Source: Massilia sp. METH4 (GTDB lineage: Bacteria; Pseudomonadota; Gammaproteobacteria; Burkholderiales; Burkholderiaceae_D). From it: DNA of 64,000 bases. A model generated the notes under the pieces. The model was given only the letters and a program-made list of their open reading frames with translations, was not told the origin of the DNA and did no database searches. Made by a program: the position numbers and the translations under genes. Each line of letters begins with the position of its first letter. Position 1 is the first letter of the stretch. Location: positions 6,572,001 through 6,636,000 of the forward strand of contig NZ_CP146614.1 of the NCBI RefSeq assembly GCF_037094685.1. The letters run 5' to 3'. Below are positions 33,555 to 44,992 of the stretch, piece after piece.

Positions 33555-34208
33555 TCAGCCCGCGCTGGCGGCCGGCGCATTGACCGCCAGTTGCGCGGCA
33601 AACGCCCGCTTGTAGGCCGGCCGCGCCTCGCCGCGCGCCACATAGGCGGCCAGGTTCGGAAATTCATCGAGGAGGCCGGACGAACGGGACCTGAGCAGCA
33701 CGGACACCATCATCAGGTCGCCCGCGCTGAACGGGCCCTCGAGCCATTCCGCATCGCCGAGGCGGGCCGACAGCAGGTGCAGGCGGTCGCGCACGCGCTC
33801 TTGGACCAGGGGCAGCCGCTCCTCGTACCAGGGCTTGTCGCGTTCGGCCAGCATGACCGTGGACAGTTCCAGGATCGGCGGCTCCACCGTGTTCAGCGCG
33901 GCGAACATCCACGCGATCGCCCTCGCCTTCGCGTTGGCATGGTGCGGCAGCAGGCCGGCGTGGCGCTCGGCGATGTGCAGGACGATCGCCCCGGTCTCGA
34001 ACAGGGCGAGGTTGCCTTCCTCATAGGTGGGGATCTGGCCGAAGGGATGCAGCGCCAGGTGGGCAGGCTGCTTCATTGCCGGGAACGTCACCAGGCGTAC
34101 CTTGTAGGCCTGGCCGGTTTCCTCCAGCGCCCAGCGCACGCGCGTATCGCGGGCCAGGCCCTTGCCACCGTCGGGCGAATGTTCAAAGGCGGTGATGGTG
34201 ATGGTCAT
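33555..34208 (-). CDS. Glutathione S-transferase family protein
   Basis: 217 residues from the ATG at 34208, preceded by GAGGAG about 6 bases upstream; the frame is open further but runs into tRNA sequence. The thioredoxin-fold half shows ITAFEHSPDGGKGLARDTRV, HPFGQIPTYEEGNLALFETG (cis-Pro and the ES/ETG glutathione-binding turn) and AIVLHIAERH. The helical half contains WLEGPFSAGDLMMVSVL, the conserved N-capping box region. The role is probably detoxification. It stands alone between the gene fragments and the tRNA genes. Confidence 0.9.
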   Translation of the reverse strand: MTITITAFEHSPDGGKGLARDTRVRWALEETGQAYKVRLVTFPAMKQPAHLALHPFGQIPTYEEGNLALFETGAIVLHIAERHAGLLPHHANAKARAIAWMFAALNTVEPPILELSTVMLAERDKPWYEERLPLVQERVRDRLHLLSARLGDAEWLEGPFSAGDLMMVSVLLRSRSSGLLDEFPNLAAYVARGEARPAYKRAFAAQLAVNAPAASAG

Positions 34209-34297
34209 CGTGCTCCTCCTCGTTGACAGGACCGACGGCCAAAGTATAACGGGGACGATTGCCCCGGCCCGGGGCGGAGCCGAAGCGTGCGGCGGTA

Positions 34298-34331
34298 GAA
34301 AACAGAAAGGGCAGCCACTCGGGCTGCCCTT
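34298..34331 (-). terminator. Intrinsic terminator after the tRNA cluster
   Basis: On the minus strand a 10-bp stem (AAGGGCAGCC / GGCTGCCCTT, arms 34322-34331 and 34307-34316) is followed by a T-rich TCTGTTTTCT. It lies just 12 bases past the last tRNA-Gly, so it is a good candidate end of the tRNA transcript. Confidence 0.75.
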
Positions 34332-34342
34332 CTGCTTGAATC

Positions 34343-34418
34343 TGGAGCGGGAGAAGAGTCTCGAACTCTCGACCTCAACCTTGGCAAGGTTGCGCTCTAC
34401 CAACTGAGCTACTCCCGC
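34343..34418 (-). tRNA. tRNA-Gly(GCC), copy 1
   Basis: The reverse strand reads GCGGGAGTAGCTCAGTTGG and on through anticodon arm CCTTGCCAAGG, with TTCGA in the T arm and CCA encoded at the end. The length is 76 bases. It is identical to the three other Gly copies nearby. Confidence 0.97.
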
Positions 34419-34456
34419 TTGGGAGTGGATTACCACGATGACTTACTGCCAAAACT

Positions 34457-34530
34457 TGGAGGCGAGGACGGGAGTCGAACCCGTCTAGACGGCTTTGCAG
34501 GCCGCTGCATAACCGCTTTGCTACCTCGCC
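34457..34530 (-). tRNA. tRNA-Cys(GCA)
   Basis: The reverse strand begins GGCGAGGTAGCAAAGCGG. The anticodon loop contains CTGCAAA (anticodon GCA), with GGTTCGACTCC in the T arm and CCA encoded. It is 74 bases long and lies between Gly copies 1 and 2. Confidence 0.97.
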
Positions 34531-34586
34531 AGAGGAAACATTTACTACAAAGACCTCAGCGGGTTATGCACTGAAATCCAGGAATC

Positions 34587-34662
34587 TGGAGCGGGAGAAG
34601 AGTCTCGAACTCTCGACCTCAACCTTGGCAAGGTTGCGCTCTACCAACTGAGCTACTCCCGC
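34587..34662 (-). tRNA. tRNA-Gly(GCC), copy 2
   Basis: 76 bases, same sequence as copy 1, with anticodon GCC and encoded CCA. Confidence 0.97.
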
Positions 34663-34724
34663 ATGGAGTTACATCTTTGTTTCAAACTTAGGTTCACACT
34701 TCGTTGCTGCCCCGGTCTTTCGAC

Positions 34725-34800
34725 TGGAGCGGGAGAAGAGTCTCGAACTCTCGACCTCAACCTTGGCAAGGTTGCGCTCTACCAACTGAGCTACTCCCGC
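34725..34800 (-). tRNA. tRNA-Gly(GCC), copy 3
   Basis: 76 bases, same sequence as copies 1 and 2, with anticodon GCC and encoded CCA. The spacers between copies are unrelated to each other. Confidence 0.97.
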
Positions 34801-34907
34801 ATTTCAGGAACCGCAAGCACGACAGCACTGCACGAATCCAAGCACTACATTATCGCAGAAACATCTTCGGATGCCCAGCGAATTGTTGACACATCCACAG
34901 CGTTTTC

Positions 34908-34983
34908 TGGAGCGGGAGAAGAGTCTCGAACTCTCGACCTCAACCTTGGCAAGGTTGCGCTCTACCAACTGAGCTACTCCCGC
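34908..34983 (-). tRNA. tRNA-Gly(GCC), copy 4
   Basis: 76 bases, same sequence as the other three. It is the first tRNA of the group after pgsA, which ends 87 bases upstream on the same strand. Confidence 0.97.
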
Positions 34984-35070
34984 TTTGCTTTACTGCTGCG
35001 TCGTCATCAACAACAGGCCAGCATTATAGAGCATGGAATTTCGCTGTCAAGGGAGAAACCAAAATACTGT

Positions 35071-35655
35071 TTAGTTCAAATTGCCCGAACGTTCCTTGAT
35101 CAGCGGCCAGGCCTTCTTCAGGTAGTAGAACATCGACCAGACGGTGAGCACGCTGGCCAGCCACAGCAGCTTCTCGCCCCAGAAGCGGGAATCGAGCGCG
35201 CCGAACAGCACGTCGTAGTACAGCAGCGCGGGAATGGCCGTCATCTGGGCTACCGTCTTGATCTTGCCGATCGAGTTCACGGCCACCGATTTCGAGGCGC
35301 CGATCTGCGCCATCCATTCGCGCAGCGCGGAGATCGTGATCTCGCGGCCAATGATGATGAAAGCGAGGATGGCGTTGCAGCGGTCCAGCTGCACCAGCAC
35401 CAGCAAGGCGCCTGCGACCATCAGCTTGTCCGCCACCGGATCGAGGAAGGCGCCGAAGGCGGAGGTCTGGTTCCAGCGGCGGGCCAGGAAGCCGTCGAAC
35501 CAGTCCGTGACGGCGGCAACGATGAATACGAGGGTGGCAGCGAGATTGCGGTCCTGCAGGGGCAACCAGGTGGGAGGAAGGTAGAACACGCCCACGACCA
35601 GGGGGATCAGCGCAACGCGCAACCAGGTCAGCAGGATCGGGACATTGAATGGCAT
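35071..35655 (-). CDS. pgsA: CDP-diacylglycerol-glycerol-3-phosphate 3-phosphatidyltransferase
   Basis: 194 residues, the normal length. It makes phosphatidylglycerophosphate, the committed step to phosphatidylglycerol and cardiolipin, in the inner membrane. The CDP-alcohol phosphotransferase signature is complete: TDWFDGFLARRW followed by GAFLDPVADK (D-G-A-R-G-D-D pattern). Four hydrophobic helices are visible. The gene precedes the tRNA cluster, a familiar order in betaproteobacteria. Confidence 0.95.
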   Translation of the reverse strand: MPFNVPILLTWLRVALIPLVVGVFYLPPTWLPLQDRNLAATLVFIVAAVTDWFDGFLARRWNQTSAFGAFLDPVADKLMVAGALLVLVQLDRCNAILAFIIIGREITISALREWMAQIGASKSVAVNSIGKIKTVAQMTAIPALLYYDVLFGALDSRFWGEKLLWLASVLTVWSMFYYLKKAWPLIKERSGNLN

Positions 35656-36010
35656 AGAAGCGGAAAGGACGGCGGCTGTAGGAATTGTAATAACGCGCCG
35701 CTAGTCTACCCTGCCGACCGGGGTAATGCCAGCAAGCACGGTTCAGTAGGACGGCTATGCCGGCAAGCCGGTCTACAAGGCCGGCTTTACCCCAGGCGCG
35801 AACCCTGGGTCAGACCCGACGGGGCGAAGCCGGGGGTGGAGCAGGGGTTTCGCGGAGCATGCTCCGCGCCTGCGGAACGATGTAGCCCTGCAGGGCTACA
35901 TCTTCGAGGAGCACAGCTCCTCGCCGGCGGAGTGGAGTGGCCTTGCAAGGCCACTCTCCTTCCTGTCCCCGGCATTTGCGCCTGGGGCCCTGATCGATGC
36001 GCCTGCGGGA
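35656..36010. repeat. Gap with four successive hairpin-forming palindromes
   Basis: This 355-bp gap between uvrC and pgsA holds no gene. Four inverted repeats stand in a row: 35851-35868 (CGCGGAGCATGCTCCGCG), 35879-35902 (24-bp perfect palindrome centred on CCTGCAGG), 35905-35923 (CGAGGAGC-ACA-GCTCCTCG) and 35935-35956 (22-bp perfect palindrome centred on CTTGCAAG). An upstream stretch (about 35755-35830) has CCCTGGGTCAGACCC-like sequence, echoing the element at 57,364. Short frames across it are not credible genes. Confidence 0.8.
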
Positions 36011-37876
36011 CTAGTGAAGACGCCTGTAGATTTCTTCGGCGAGCTTGGCGGAGATGCCCTCGACGGACATGAGATCCTCCACGCTCGCATTGGTCACGCC
36101 GCGCAAGCCGCCGAAGCGTGCCAGCAGGCGCTGGCGCCGCTTGGCGCCGATGCCCTCGATTTCCTCCAGCGTGGAAGTCTGGCGCGCCTTGGCACGCTTG
36201 GCGCGCATGCCCGTGATGGCGAAGCGGTGCGCCTCGTCGCGGATCATCGCCACCAGCATCAGCGCCGCCGATTCCTTGCCCAGTTCCTGCGGCGCGCGGC
36301 CGTCGACGAACACCAGCGTCTCCAGGCCCACGCGCCGGCCCTCGCCTTTCGCGACGCCCACGATCAGGCTGATGTCCAGGCCCAGCTCCACGAACACCTG
36401 GCGCGCCATTTCCACCTGCCCCTTGCCGCCGTCGATCAGCACCACGTCGGGCATCACGCCATCGCCATTGGCCACCTTCTCGTAGCGGCGCATCAGCACC
36501 TGGCGCATGGCCGCGTAATCGTCGCCCGGCGTGATGTCGTTGATGTTGTAGCGGCGGTATTCGCCGTTCTGCATCTGGTGGTGGTGGAACACCACGCACG
36601 ATGCCTGCGTCGCTTCGCCCATCGTGTGGCTGATATCGAAGCACTCGATGCGCAGCGTTTCCAGGTCCTCGTTCTCGAGCCCCAGCACGTCCGCCAGCGC
36701 ACGGGTGCGCGATTGCTGCGAGCCCTGCTCCGACAGCAGCCGCGCCAGCGCGATCTCGGCACCCTTCTGCGCCAGCTCGAGCCACTGGCGGCGCTGACCC
36801 TGCGGCTGGAACAGCAGGTTGATGCGGTGGCCGCACTGCTCCTGCAAGGCCAGGATCAGTTCCGGCTGGTCGAACTCGATGTTCAGGATCAGCACGCCGG
36901 GGATCGTCTTTTCCGTGTAGTGCTGCACGAGGAAGGCCGACAGCACTTCGACCTCGATCGGCAGTTCGGCCACGGCTTCCGCATCCATCACGTGCGTGGG
37001 GAAGTAGGCGCGGTCGCCCAGGTGGCGCCCGCCGCGCACCATCGCAAGGTTGACGCAGGCGCGCCCGCCCTGCACCACCACGGCGATGATGTCCACGTCG
37101 GAGTCCGACGTTTCCATGCTCTGCTGGTGCAGCACCTTCGACAGCGACTGGATCTGGTTGCGCACCGCGGCGGCCTGCTCGAACTTCAGGTCGGCCGCAT
37201 AGCCGTGCATCTTCTGCTCCAGCTCCTCCATCACCTCGGTGGTGCGCCCGCGCAGGAAGCGCGCGGCATTGTTCACGTCGACCCGGTAATCCGCGGGGCT
37301 GATCGCGCCCACGCAAGGCGCGCTGCAGCGGCCGATCTGGTTCAGCAGGCACGGGCGCGTGCGGTTCTGGTAGACGCTGTCCTCGCAGGTGCGCAGCATG
37401 AACACCCTCTGCAGGATCTGCATCGATTCCTTCACCGCCCACGCGGAAGGGAACGGGCCGAAGTACTGGTTCTTCTTGTCCACGGCGCCGCGGTAGTACA
37501 CCATGCGCGGCACCTCGTCGCCCGTCAGCTTCAGGTACGGGTACGATTTATCGTCGCGGAACAGGATGTTAAAGCGCGGCTGCAGCGTCTTGATCAGGTT
37601 GTTCTCGAGGATCAGCGCTTCGGCCTCGCTGCGCGTGACCGTCGTCTCCAGCCTGGCAATGCGCTCGACCATCATGGCGATGCGCGGGCTGGACAGGTTC
37701 TTCTGGAAGTAGTTCGAGACGCGCTTCTTCAGGTCGCGCGCCTTGCCCACGTACAGCACGCGGTCCTCGGCGTCGAAGTAGCGGTACACGCCGGGCAGGT
37801 TCGGCAGCTTGGCGACGGTGGCCAGCACCTGCTCGCGCGCCGACAGGGTCGGCAAGACTTCAGTGATCTCACTCAT
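36011..37876 (-). CDS. uvrC: Excinuclease ABC subunit C
   Basis: 621 residues from the ATG at 37876 (a TTG one codon earlier is possible). UvrC makes both incisions in nucleotide excision repair. The N-terminal GIY-YIG nuclease domain is present ([20 protein letters not shown], residues about 28-47), then the UVR helix region (about 200-240), the RNase H-like domain with [17 protein letters not shown], and two C-terminal helix-hairpin-helix motifs ([34 protein letters not shown]). The gene overlaps acpS by 8 bases. Confidence 0.97.
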   Translation of the reverse strand: MSEITEVLPTLSAREQVLATVAKLPNLPGVYRYFDAEDRVLYVGKARDLKKRVSNYFQKNLSSPRIAMMVERIARLETTVTRSEAEALILENNLIKTLQPRFNILFRDDKSYPYLKLTGDEVPRMVYYRGAVDKKNQYFGPFPSAWAVKESMQILQRVFMLRTCEDSVYQNRTRPCLLNQIGRCSAPCVGAISPADYRVDVNNAARFLRGRTTEVMEELEQKMHGYAADLKFEQAAAVRNQIQSLSKVLHQQSMETSDSDVDIIAVVVQGGRACVNLAMVRGGRHLGDRAYFPTHVMDAEAVAELPIEVEVLSAFLVQHYTEKTIPGVLILNIEFDQPELILALQEQCGHRINLLFQPQGQRRQWLELAQKGAEIALARLLSEQGSQQSRTRALADVLGLENEDLETLRIECFDISHTMGEATQASCVVFHHHQMQNGEYRRYNINDITPGDDYAAMRQVLMRRYEKVANGDGVMPDVVLIDGGKGQVEMARQVFVELGLDISLIVGVAKGEGRRVGLETLVFVDGRAPQELGKESAALMLVAMIRDEAHRFAITGMRAKRAKARQTSTLEEIEGIGAKRRQRLLARFGGLRGVTNASVEDLMSVEGISAKLAEEIYRRLH

Positions 37877-38267
37877 CAAGCTTCTCCACGATCACGAACG
37901 CGACCGCGTATTCCTCTTCATCGCTGACGGACACCTGGGCCGCCAGCCGGTTGTGCTCCATGTATTGTTTCAGATCGCCGCCGCACACGATGCACGGCTT
38001 GCCCAGCGCATCGTTCAGCAACTGCGCGGCCGGCCACGTCATGGGCGGGCGCAGGCCGAGGCCGAGGGCCTTCGAGAAGGCTTCCTTGGCCGCGAAGCGC
38101 GTGGCCAGGTAGCGCACGCCGCGCACGGGATTGCGCGCGCTGCGTTCGCGGAACACTTCCATCTCATCCGGACCGAGCACGCGCCAGGCAAAGCGCTCGC
38201 CCTGGCGCGCCAGCGCCTCGGCGATGCGCGGTACCCGGCAGATGTCGGTGCCGATCCCGTGGATCAT
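37869..38267 (-). CDS. acpS: Holo-[acyl carrier protein] synthase
   Basis: 132 residues. AcpS transfers 4'-phosphopantetheine from CoA to the Ser of apo-ACP (AcpP is encoded at 50394). The metal-binding [12 protein letters not shown] at the start and the [15 protein letters not shown] motif are diagnostic. The ATG at 38267 overlaps the pdxJ stop by 4 bases (ATGA). The longer frame reaching 38729 is pdxJ shadow. Confidence 0.95.
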   Translation of the reverse strand: MIHGIGTDICRVPRIAEALARQGERFAWRVLGPDEMEVFRERSARNPVRGVRYLATRFAAKEAFSKALGLGLRPPMTWPAAQLLNDALGKPCIVCGGDLKQYMEHNRLAAQVSVSDEEEYAVAFVIVEKLDE

Positions 38268-39022
38268 CGTGCTCCCAGGCGGGTGGAGACCATGATGGCC
38301 TTCATCTCGCGCACGGCGTTTTCCCAGCCGACGAACACCGAGTGGGCCACGATCGCGTGGCCGATGTTCAGTTCCTCGATCTGCGGAATGGCGGCGATCG
38401 CCTGCACGTTCGTGTAATGCAGGCCGTGGCCCGCATTGACCTTCAGGCCGCGCTGCACGCCCCAGCGCACGCCTTCCTTGATCCGCTCGAGTTCCTTTTG
38501 CTGCTCTTCGCCTTCCGCATCGGCATAGGCACCCGTGTGCAGTTCGATGACGGGCGCGCCCACGTCGGCCGCGGCCTGGATCTGTGCCTCGTCGGCATCG
38601 ATGAACAGGCTCACGCGGATATTCTCGCCCTGCAGCTGCTTCACCGCCGCGGCGACTTCCTTGTGGAAGCGCACCACGTCCAGCCCGCCCTCGGTGGTGA
38701 TCTCGGTGCGCTTCTCCGGCACCAGGCACACGTCCGCCGGCCTGATGCGGCAGGCGAAGTCGATCATCTCCTGCGTCACCGCCGCTTCCAGGTTCATGCG
38801 CGTGACCAGTTGCGGCGCCATGCGGATCACGTCCTCGTCCTTGATGTGGCGGCGGTCTTCGCGCAGGTGCAGCGTGATGCAGTCGGCGCCGGCCTGCTCT
38901 GCCAGCAGCGCGGCGCGGATCGGGTCGGGGTACTTGGTGCCGCGCGCGTTGCGCAGCGTGGCCACGTGGTCGATGTTGACGCCCAGGTCGATCATCGTGC
39001 CGGAGGGGTGCAGGAAGCTCAT
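38264..39022 (-). CDS. pdxJ: Pyridoxine 5'-phosphate synthase
   Basis: 252 residues. PdxJ closes the pyridine ring from 1-deoxyxylulose 5-phosphate and 3-amino-1-hydroxyacetone 1-phosphate. It has [18 protein letters not shown] at the N-terminus (residues about 11-28), [15 protein letters not shown] and [10 protein letters not shown]. Many homologues start at the Met before IDLGVN (here 38995), but the upstream ATG at 39022 has AAAGAGA in the right place and the inner one has no ribosome site, so 39022 is chosen. Confidence 0.95.
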   Translation of the reverse strand: MSFLHPSGTMIDLGVNIDHVATLRNARGTKYPDPIRAALLAEQAGADCITLHLREDRRHIKDEDVIRMAPQLVTRMNLEAAVTQEMIDFACRIRPADVCLVPEKRTEITTEGGLDVVRFHKEVAAAVKQLQGENIRVSLFIDADEAQIQAAADVGAPVIELHTGAYADAEGEEQQKELERIKEGVRWGVQRGLKVNAGHGLHYTNVQAIAAIPQIEELNIGHAIVAHSVFVGWENAVREMKAIMVSTRLGAR

Positions 39023-39035
39023 GGTCTCTTTGTTC

Positions 39036-39941
39036 TTAAAGTTGCATCAGGTCGATCAAAATCTGGCGCGTGTTCAGCGGCGCCCCGTTCAGGTGCCAGG
39101 CCAGCAGGAAACGCATCAGCTGCTTGCTCTGCGCCTGCGTGGCCGGGTCCGAGTAATCCTCGCGCTCCATGTCGAGCAGCGTCTTGCCGGCCACGCGCGG
39201 CGCGGTGTCGTCGTCGCGCGCCGGCCGCGGCCCCCGCTCGGGATCGACCACGTAGGCGATGCCCGCCTTCACCTTCGCGCGCGTATCGGCACAGCGCGCC
39301 AGGTCGGCGGCCACCCCGGTCTCCTTAAGTAGGGCCGTTTCGAATTTCCGCAAGACGATGGGCGGCGGTTCATTGTGCGCCAGCTGGTTCAGGGTGGCCA
39401 CGTAATGGTCGAACAGCTTGGGGTGCGCATCGTCGCGCGCCAGCAGCTTGACCAATAATTCGTTCAGGTAGAAGCCGCACAGCAGCGCCGTTTTTTCCAG
39501 CGGCAGCAAGCCGCCCACCCAGTCGGCATCGGTGAGCGTGCGCAATTCGTTCTTGCCGGCCCAGCCGGCGGAGAGCGGCTGGAAGGTCTGCAGCACCCCG
39601 CGCAATTGCGAGTGCGGGCGCTTGGCGCCCTTGGCGATCAGCGCCACGCGGCCGAAGTCGCGCGTGAGCAGCTCCACGATCAGGCTGGTTTCCTTGTACG
39701 GATAGCTGTGCAGGACGAAGGCGGGTTGCGCCGTGACGCGCGTGCCCACGGTGCGCGGGGCGCTGCGCTTGCGAGCCGGTTGCGGCGGCTGTACCGGAGG
39801 GGCCGTGAGCATGTAGGGAACCGCGCGGTCGCGCACTTCCAGCGCAGTCACGAGTTCCTCGGTAGCGGTATCCTGGCCGCCTGCGGCCGAAGCCGCGTCC
39901 GCAGCGGGCGCAGCGTCGGCCGAGGCGTGGCGCTTAGCCAT
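39036..39941 (-). CDS. recO: DNA repair protein RecO with N-terminal extension
   Basis: 301 residues. RecO loads RecA in the RecFOR pathway. The OB-fold core starts around residue 70 ([20 protein letters not shown]) and includes [20 protein letters not shown] and [11 protein letters not shown]. The first 68 residues (Ala-rich, then [16 protein letters not shown]) are an extension that looks disordered. A start nearer the core is possible, but no strong ribosome site is seen there. The gene begins 3 bases after era ends. Confidence 0.9.
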   Translation of the reverse strand: MAKRHASADAAPAADAASAAGGQDTATEELVTALEVRDRAVPYMLTAPPVQPPQPARKRSAPRTVGTRVTAQPAFVLHSYPYKETSLIVELLTRDFGRVALIAKGAKRPHSQLRGVLQTFQPLSAGWAGKNELRTLTDADWVGGLLPLEKTALLCGFYLNELLVKLLARDDAHPKLFDHYVATLNQLAHNEPPPIVLRKFETALLKETGVAADLARCADTRAKVKAGIAYVVDPERGPRPARDDDTAPRVAGKTLLDMEREDYSDPATQAQSKQLMRFLLAWHLNGAPLNTRQILIDLMQL

Positions 39942-39944
39942 GGT

Positions 39945-40847
<903 letters not shown>

Positions 40848-40859
40848 AGTGATTCTCGG

Positions 40860-41648
40860 TTATTTGTTGGCGAGCTTTTCTTCCGCCGGCTCGTCGCCCT
40901 GGACGGTGGCGATGCCCGCCAGCTTCAGCTGGGCGGCGCGCGGTTTGCTCTTGCGCGCGGCGGCCGGTGCTTTCTGCACGGCCTTTTCGGCCACTTCCAG
41001 GGCCAGCTTGGCGGCCGCCTGTTCGCCGGCACGGCGGCTGCCGCCGCGGCCATAGACCTGGATGCCCAGCTTCGGCACCAGGCATTCGATCTCGAATTCC
41101 TGGCTGTGCGCAGCGCCATGCGTGGCCACCACGTTATACAGCGGCAGCGAAATCTTCTTGCTCTGCAGGAATTCCTGCAACAGCGTCTTGGCATCCTTGC
41201 CCAGGGTGCGCGGGTCGACCGAGTCGAGAATGGGAATGTAGAACGCCCGGATCACGCGCGCGGCGGCGTCGAAACCCGCATCGAGGAAGATCGCGCCGAG
41301 GATCGCTTCGAGCGTGTCGGCGAGGATCGACGGCCGGCGAAAGCCGCCGGATTTCAACTCCCCTTCGCCCAGCCTCAGGAATTGCGACAGCTCCAGCTTC
41401 TGCGCGATCTCGTACAGGGACTGCTGCTTGACGAGGTTGGCGCGCAGGCGCGACAGGTCACCCTCGTCGATCTGCAGGTAGCGCTCGTAGAGAATGGAGG
41501 CGACCACGCAGTTCAGGATCGAATCGCCCAGGAATTCCAGGCGTTCGTTATGCAAACTGCTGTGGCTGCGATGCGTCAGGGCCTGCTGCAACAATCCAGC
41601 GTCCCCGAACGTGTGGCCCAGCTTGGTTTGCAATAACTGTAGATTCAT
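40860..41648 (-). CDS. rnc: Ribonuclease III
   Basis: 262 residues. The endonuclease signature [13 protein letters not shown] is at about residues 34-46, and a second acidic patch [15 protein letters not shown] at about 109-123. The double-stranded RNA-binding domain is about 155-225 ([18 protein letters not shown]). An additional C-terminal tail of about 35 residues is basic and Ala-rich ([13 protein letters not shown]). It processes rRNA precursors. The stop is 12 bases before era starts. Confidence 0.97.
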   Translation of the reverse strand: MNLQLLQTKLGHTFGDAGLLQQALTHRSHSSLHNERLEFLGDSILNCVVASILYERYLQIDEGDLSRLRANLVKQQSLYEIAQKLELSQFLRLGEGELKSGGFRRPSILADTLEAILGAIFLDAGFDAAARVIRAFYIPILDSVDPRTLGKDAKTLLQEFLQSKKISLPLYNVVATHGAAHSQEFEIECLVPKLGIQVYGRGGSRRAGEQAAAKLALEVAEKAVQKAPAAARKSKPRAAQLKLAGIATVQGDEPAEEKLANK

Positions 41649-41673
41649 CGTCCTGTCTGTCCTGTCTGTCGTG

Positions 41674-42054
41674 TCACTCGGCCTTCAGCGCGACGCCGCC
41701 GCCCTTGGCGGTCGATCCGCTGTACTCGAGCAGCACGCTGGCCGGCCCGGCCAGGTGGATTTTCTTGTCGTAGGCAAAAGATACTTCGATATCGCCATCG
41801 ACGCGCTCGATCGTCAGGTCGCGGCCGCTGATCGAGCTGATGTAGTTTACCTCGGCGCTGCGGTCGAACGCGGCACGGATTTCCTGCGGCGTATCGCCGG
41901 CCGTTCTGGCCTTGGCGATCGCCGCGTTGATGGAGCGGTATTCGGTGTACGTGGGCAGGATCCGCATCGCCAGCACGGCGATCATGCCGACCAGCGCCAG
42001 CAGCACGATCAGGCCCGTGAGCGAGATGCCTTCCTGCCTGTCACGACCACGCAT
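41674..42054 (-). CDS. DUF4845 membrane protein
   Basis: 126 residues with one hydrophobic segment near the N-terminus ([20 protein letters not shown], about 14-33) preceded by RQEGISLTG, a type IV-pilin-like arrangement. The remainder includes [19 protein letters not shown], typical of the DUF4845 family that is always found between lepB and rnc in betaproteobacteria. The function is unknown. Confidence 0.9.
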   Translation of the reverse strand: MRGRDRQEGISLTGLIVLLALVGMIAVLAMRILPTYTEYRSINAAIAKARTAGDTPQEIRAAFDRSAEVNYISSISGRDLTIERVDGDIEVSFAYDKKIHLAGPASVLLEYSGSTAKGGGVALKAE

Positions 42055-42066
42055 GCCCGCGCTCCC

Positions 42067-42987
42067 TTAGTGGATCGCGCCGATCCGGCGCGGATTGGAC
42101 AGGTTCATCCATACCGCCACCGCCTTGCCGACGATGTTCTTGTCCGGCACGAAGCCCCAGTAGCGGCTGTCCGCACTGTTGTCGCGGTTGTCACCCATCA
42201 TGAAGTAGTTACCGGCCGGCACCGTGCACGTGAAACCATCGTACGTGTAGGTGCAGGCTTCCTTGTTCGGGAAGTCGCCCACGTCCGACTCGTTGTACGT
42301 CGACGACCGGTCGTCGTTCAGGATGCGGTGCTCGACGCCGGACAGGTTTTCCTTGAATTGCTTCTTGTAATTGAGCGTTTCATCTTCCAGGTAATCCTCC
42401 ATCGGCGCATAGCTGATGGGCTTGCCGTTCACGGTGAGACGCTTGTTTTCATAAGTGATCTTATCACCCGGCACACCGACGATGCGCTTGATGTAATCCT
42501 GGCTCATGTCCTTCGGATACTTGAACACCATCACGTCGCCGCGCTGCGGATCGTTGATGGGGATGATCTTCTGGTTGATGATCGGCAGGCGGATGCCGTA
42601 GGTGAATTTGTTCACCAGGATCAGGTCACCCACGAGCAGGGTCGGCACCATCGACGACGACGGGATCTTGAACGGCTCGAACAGGAACGAGCGCAGGAAG
42701 AACACCAGCGCGATCACGGGGAAGAAGCTGCCCGAGTATTCGATCCACGTGGGCTGCTTCAGGTGTGCCTGCTCGATCTGGGCGCGGCTTTGCGCATTGC
42801 TGTCGACCTTGATGCCGTCGGCGGTCAGCTTGGCCGTGCGCGCGTCGTACTCGGCCAGCGCCTTGTCGGCGGCGGCGCGGCGCTGCTTCGCGAGGTAAAA
42901 CACGTCCAGGACCCAGATGACCCCGGTTACCACCATCAGGACGAACAGGATGAGCGCAAAATTGCCCAGGATGCTCTGCATTGTCAT
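42067..42987 (-). CDS. lepB: Signal peptidase I
   Basis: 306 residues from the ATG at 42987, overlapping the lepA stop by 4 bases; an ATG two codons later is equally good. It cleaves signal peptides at the periplasmic face of the inner membrane. Two hydrophobic segments are present (about 6-24 and about 85-104). The catalytic Ser is in [14 protein letters not shown], and the general-base Lys in [29 protein letters not shown] completes the fold. Confidence 0.97.
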   Translation of the reverse strand: MTMQSILGNFALILFVLMVVTGVIWVLDVFYLAKQRRAAADKALAEYDARTAKLTADGIKVDSNAQSRAQIEQAHLKQPTWIEYSGSFFPVIALVFFLRSFLFEPFKIPSSSMVPTLLVGDLILVNKFTYGIRLPIINQKIIPINDPQRGDVMVFKYPKDMSQDYIKRIVGVPGDKITYENKRLTVNGKPISYAPMEDYLEDETLNYKKQFKENLSGVEHRILNDDRSSTYNESDVGDFPNKEACTYTYDGFTCTVPAGNYFMMGDNRDNSADSRYWGFVPDKNIVGKAVAVWMNLSNPRRIGAIH

Positions 42988-44777
42988 TTTTCTTCCACTT
43001 GGAGGATTGCCAGGAATGCTTCTTGCGGGATCTCGACGGAACCGACCTGCTTCATGCGCTTCTTGCCGGCCTTCTGCTTCTCGAGCAGCTTCTTCTTCCG
43101 CGAAATATCGCCGCCGTAGCACTTGGCCAGCACGTTCTTGCGCAGCGCCTTGACGTTTTCACGCGAGATGATGTTGGAGCCGATCGCAGCCTGGATCGCC
43201 ACGTCGAACATCTGCCGTGGGATCAGTTCGCGCATCTTCGCCGCCACCTGGCGGCCGCGGTACGGCGCATTGGCGCGGTGCACGATGATGGCCAGCGCGT
43301 CGACCTTCTCGCTGTTGATCAGCATGTCGACCTTCACCACGTCGGCGGCACGGTATTCCTTGAACTCGTAATCCATCGACGCATAGCCGCGCGAGGTGGA
43401 TTTGAGCTTGTCGAAGAAGTCCAGCACGATCTCGGCCATCGGCATCTCGTACACGAGCTTCACCTGGCGGCCGTGGTAAGCCATGTCCATCTGGATACCG
43501 CGCTTGGCGATGCACAGCGTGATCACGGAACCGACATACTCCTGCGGCATGTACAGGTTGACGGTGACGATGGGCTCGCGCACTTCGTTGATGTGCGACG
43601 GGTCGGGCATGCGCGACGGGTTATCCACGTTGATCGTGGTGCCGTCGCGCTGTTCGACTTCATACACCACGGTCGGTGCCGTGGTGATCAGGTCCATGTC
43701 GAACTCGCGCTCCAGGCGTTCCTGCACGATTTCCATGTGCAGAAGACCCAGGAAACCGCAGCGGAAGCCGAAGCCCAGCGCCTGCGACACTTCCGGTTCG
43801 TACATCAGCGCGGCATCGTTCAGCTTCAGCTTTTCCAGCGAGTCGCGCAGCGCGTCGTACTGGTTCGCTTCCACGGGGAACAGGCCGGCGAACACTTGCG
43901 GCTGCACTTCCTTGAAGCCGGGCAGCGGCGCTTCGGCCGGCTTGACCGCCGTGGTGATCGTGTCGCCCACGCGGGCCACCTTCAATTCCTTGATGCCGGC
44001 GATCACGAAGCCCACCTGGCCCGCCGACAGCTCGGGCAGCGAGATCGAGCGCGGCGAGAAGATGCCGAGGTCTTCGACCAGCTGCACGGAATCGGTGGCC
44101 ATCAGGCGGATCTTTTCCTTCGGACGCAGGGTACCGTTGACGACGCGCACCAGCATCACCACGCCCACGTAGGCGTCATACCACGAGTCGATGATCAGCG
44201 CCTGCAGCGGCGCGGTCGGGTCGCCCTTCGGCGGCGGCACCTTGGCGATGATCGATTCGAGCACGTCCTCGACGCCCAGGCCCGTCTTGGCGGAGCACTG
44301 CACGGCGTCGCCGGCTTCGATGCCGATCACGTCCTCGATCTCGGCAATTGCCGACGGCGGATCGGCGTTCGGCAGGTCGATCTTGTTCAGCACGGGCACC
44401 ACTTCCACACCCAGGTCGAGCGCCGTGTAGCAGTTGGCCACCGTCTGCGCCTCGACGCCCTGCGAGGCGTCGACGACCAGCAGCGCGCCTTCGCAGGCCG
44501 ACAGCGAGCGCGACACTTCATACGAGAAGTCGACGTGGCCCGGTGTGTCGATCAGGTTCAGGTTGTAGATTTCGCCATTGCGCGCCTTGTATTTCAGCGC
44601 CGCCGTCTGGGCCTTGATGGTGATGCCGCGTTCGCGCTCGAGGTCCATCGAATCGAGCACCTGGGCTTCCATCTCGCGGTCCGACAGGCCGCCGCACAAC
44701 TGGATGATGCGGTCCGCCAGCGTGGATTTGCCATGGTCGATATGGGCGATGATGGAAAAATTGCGAATGTTGTTCAT
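42984..44777 (-). CDS. lepA: Elongation factor 4
   Basis: 597 residues. LepA is a ribosomal back-translocation GTPase. G1 [13 protein letters not shown] is at the N-terminus, G3 [12 protein letters not shown] at about 77 and G4 [10 protein letters not shown] at about 131. The C-terminal LepA-specific domain is present ([20 protein letters not shown]). It begins its own transcript or is cut off from degP by the hairpin at 44852-44887, and it is coupled to lepB. Confidence 0.98.
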   Translation of the reverse strand: MNNIRNFSIIAHIDHGKSTLADRIIQLCGGLSDREMEAQVLDSMDLERERGITIKAQTAALKYKARNGEIYNLNLIDTPGHVDFSYEVSRSLSACEGALLVVDASQGVEAQTVANCYTALDLGVEVVPVLNKIDLPNADPPSAIAEIEDVIGIEAGDAVQCSAKTGLGVEDVLESIIAKVPPPKGDPTAPLQALIIDSWYDAYVGVVMLVRVVNGTLRPKEKIRLMATDSVQLVEDLGIFSPRSISLPELSAGQVGFVIAGIKELKVARVGDTITTAVKPAEAPLPGFKEVQPQVFAGLFPVEANQYDALRDSLEKLKLNDAALMYEPEVSQALGFGFRCGFLGLLHMEIVQERLEREFDMDLITTAPTVVYEVEQRDGTTINVDNPSRMPDPSHINEVREPIVTVNLYMPQEYVGSVITLCIAKRGIQMDMAYHGRQVKLVYEMPMAEIVLDFFDKLKSTSRGYASMDYEFKEYRAADVVKVDMLINSEKVDALAIIVHRANAPYRGRQVAAKMRELIPRQMFDVAIQAAIGSNIISRENVKALRKNVLAKCYGGDISRKKKLLEKQKAGKKRMKQVGSVEIPQEAFLAILQVEEK

Positions 44778-44851
44778 TTAGTAAAACGGCGTAAAACAGC
44801 GATAAAAACGGCGTGGAGGCAGCAAAACACTCGGTCAATGCGAGCCAATGC

Positions 44852-44887
44852 AAAAAGCGCTCGGGGCGGGAAAGCCCTGCCGAGCGC
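44852..44887 (-). terminator. Intrinsic terminator between the glutaredoxin-like gene and lepA
   Basis: On the minus strand an 8-bp GC stem (GGCGCTCGG/CCGAGCGC region, 44857-44887) closes on a short loop with a second GGGC/GCCC stem, followed by TTTTT at 44852-44856. The 215-bp gap here (44778-44992) contains nothing else recognisable apart from a probable lepA promoter area. Confidence 0.75.
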
Positions 44888-44992
44888 CTTTCGAGAAAAC
44901 GTGCAAGGAAAAACCCCTCGCATTTTACCGGATTTCAGAGTGGAAAGCCCGAATTCTGACGTACCGGGCGAGGCGGGAGGCTTAAAAGATCG

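Noticed and set aside
34343..34983. tRNA-Leu in the tRNA cluster
   Set aside because: Some related clusters have Gly-Cys-Leu; all five genes here were read as Gly or Cys and no longer Leu-type tRNA was seen.
36014..37927. Plus-strand open frame of about 637 codons opposite uvrC
   Set aside because: Antisense shadow of uvrC with His/Arg/Val-rich translation and no family match.
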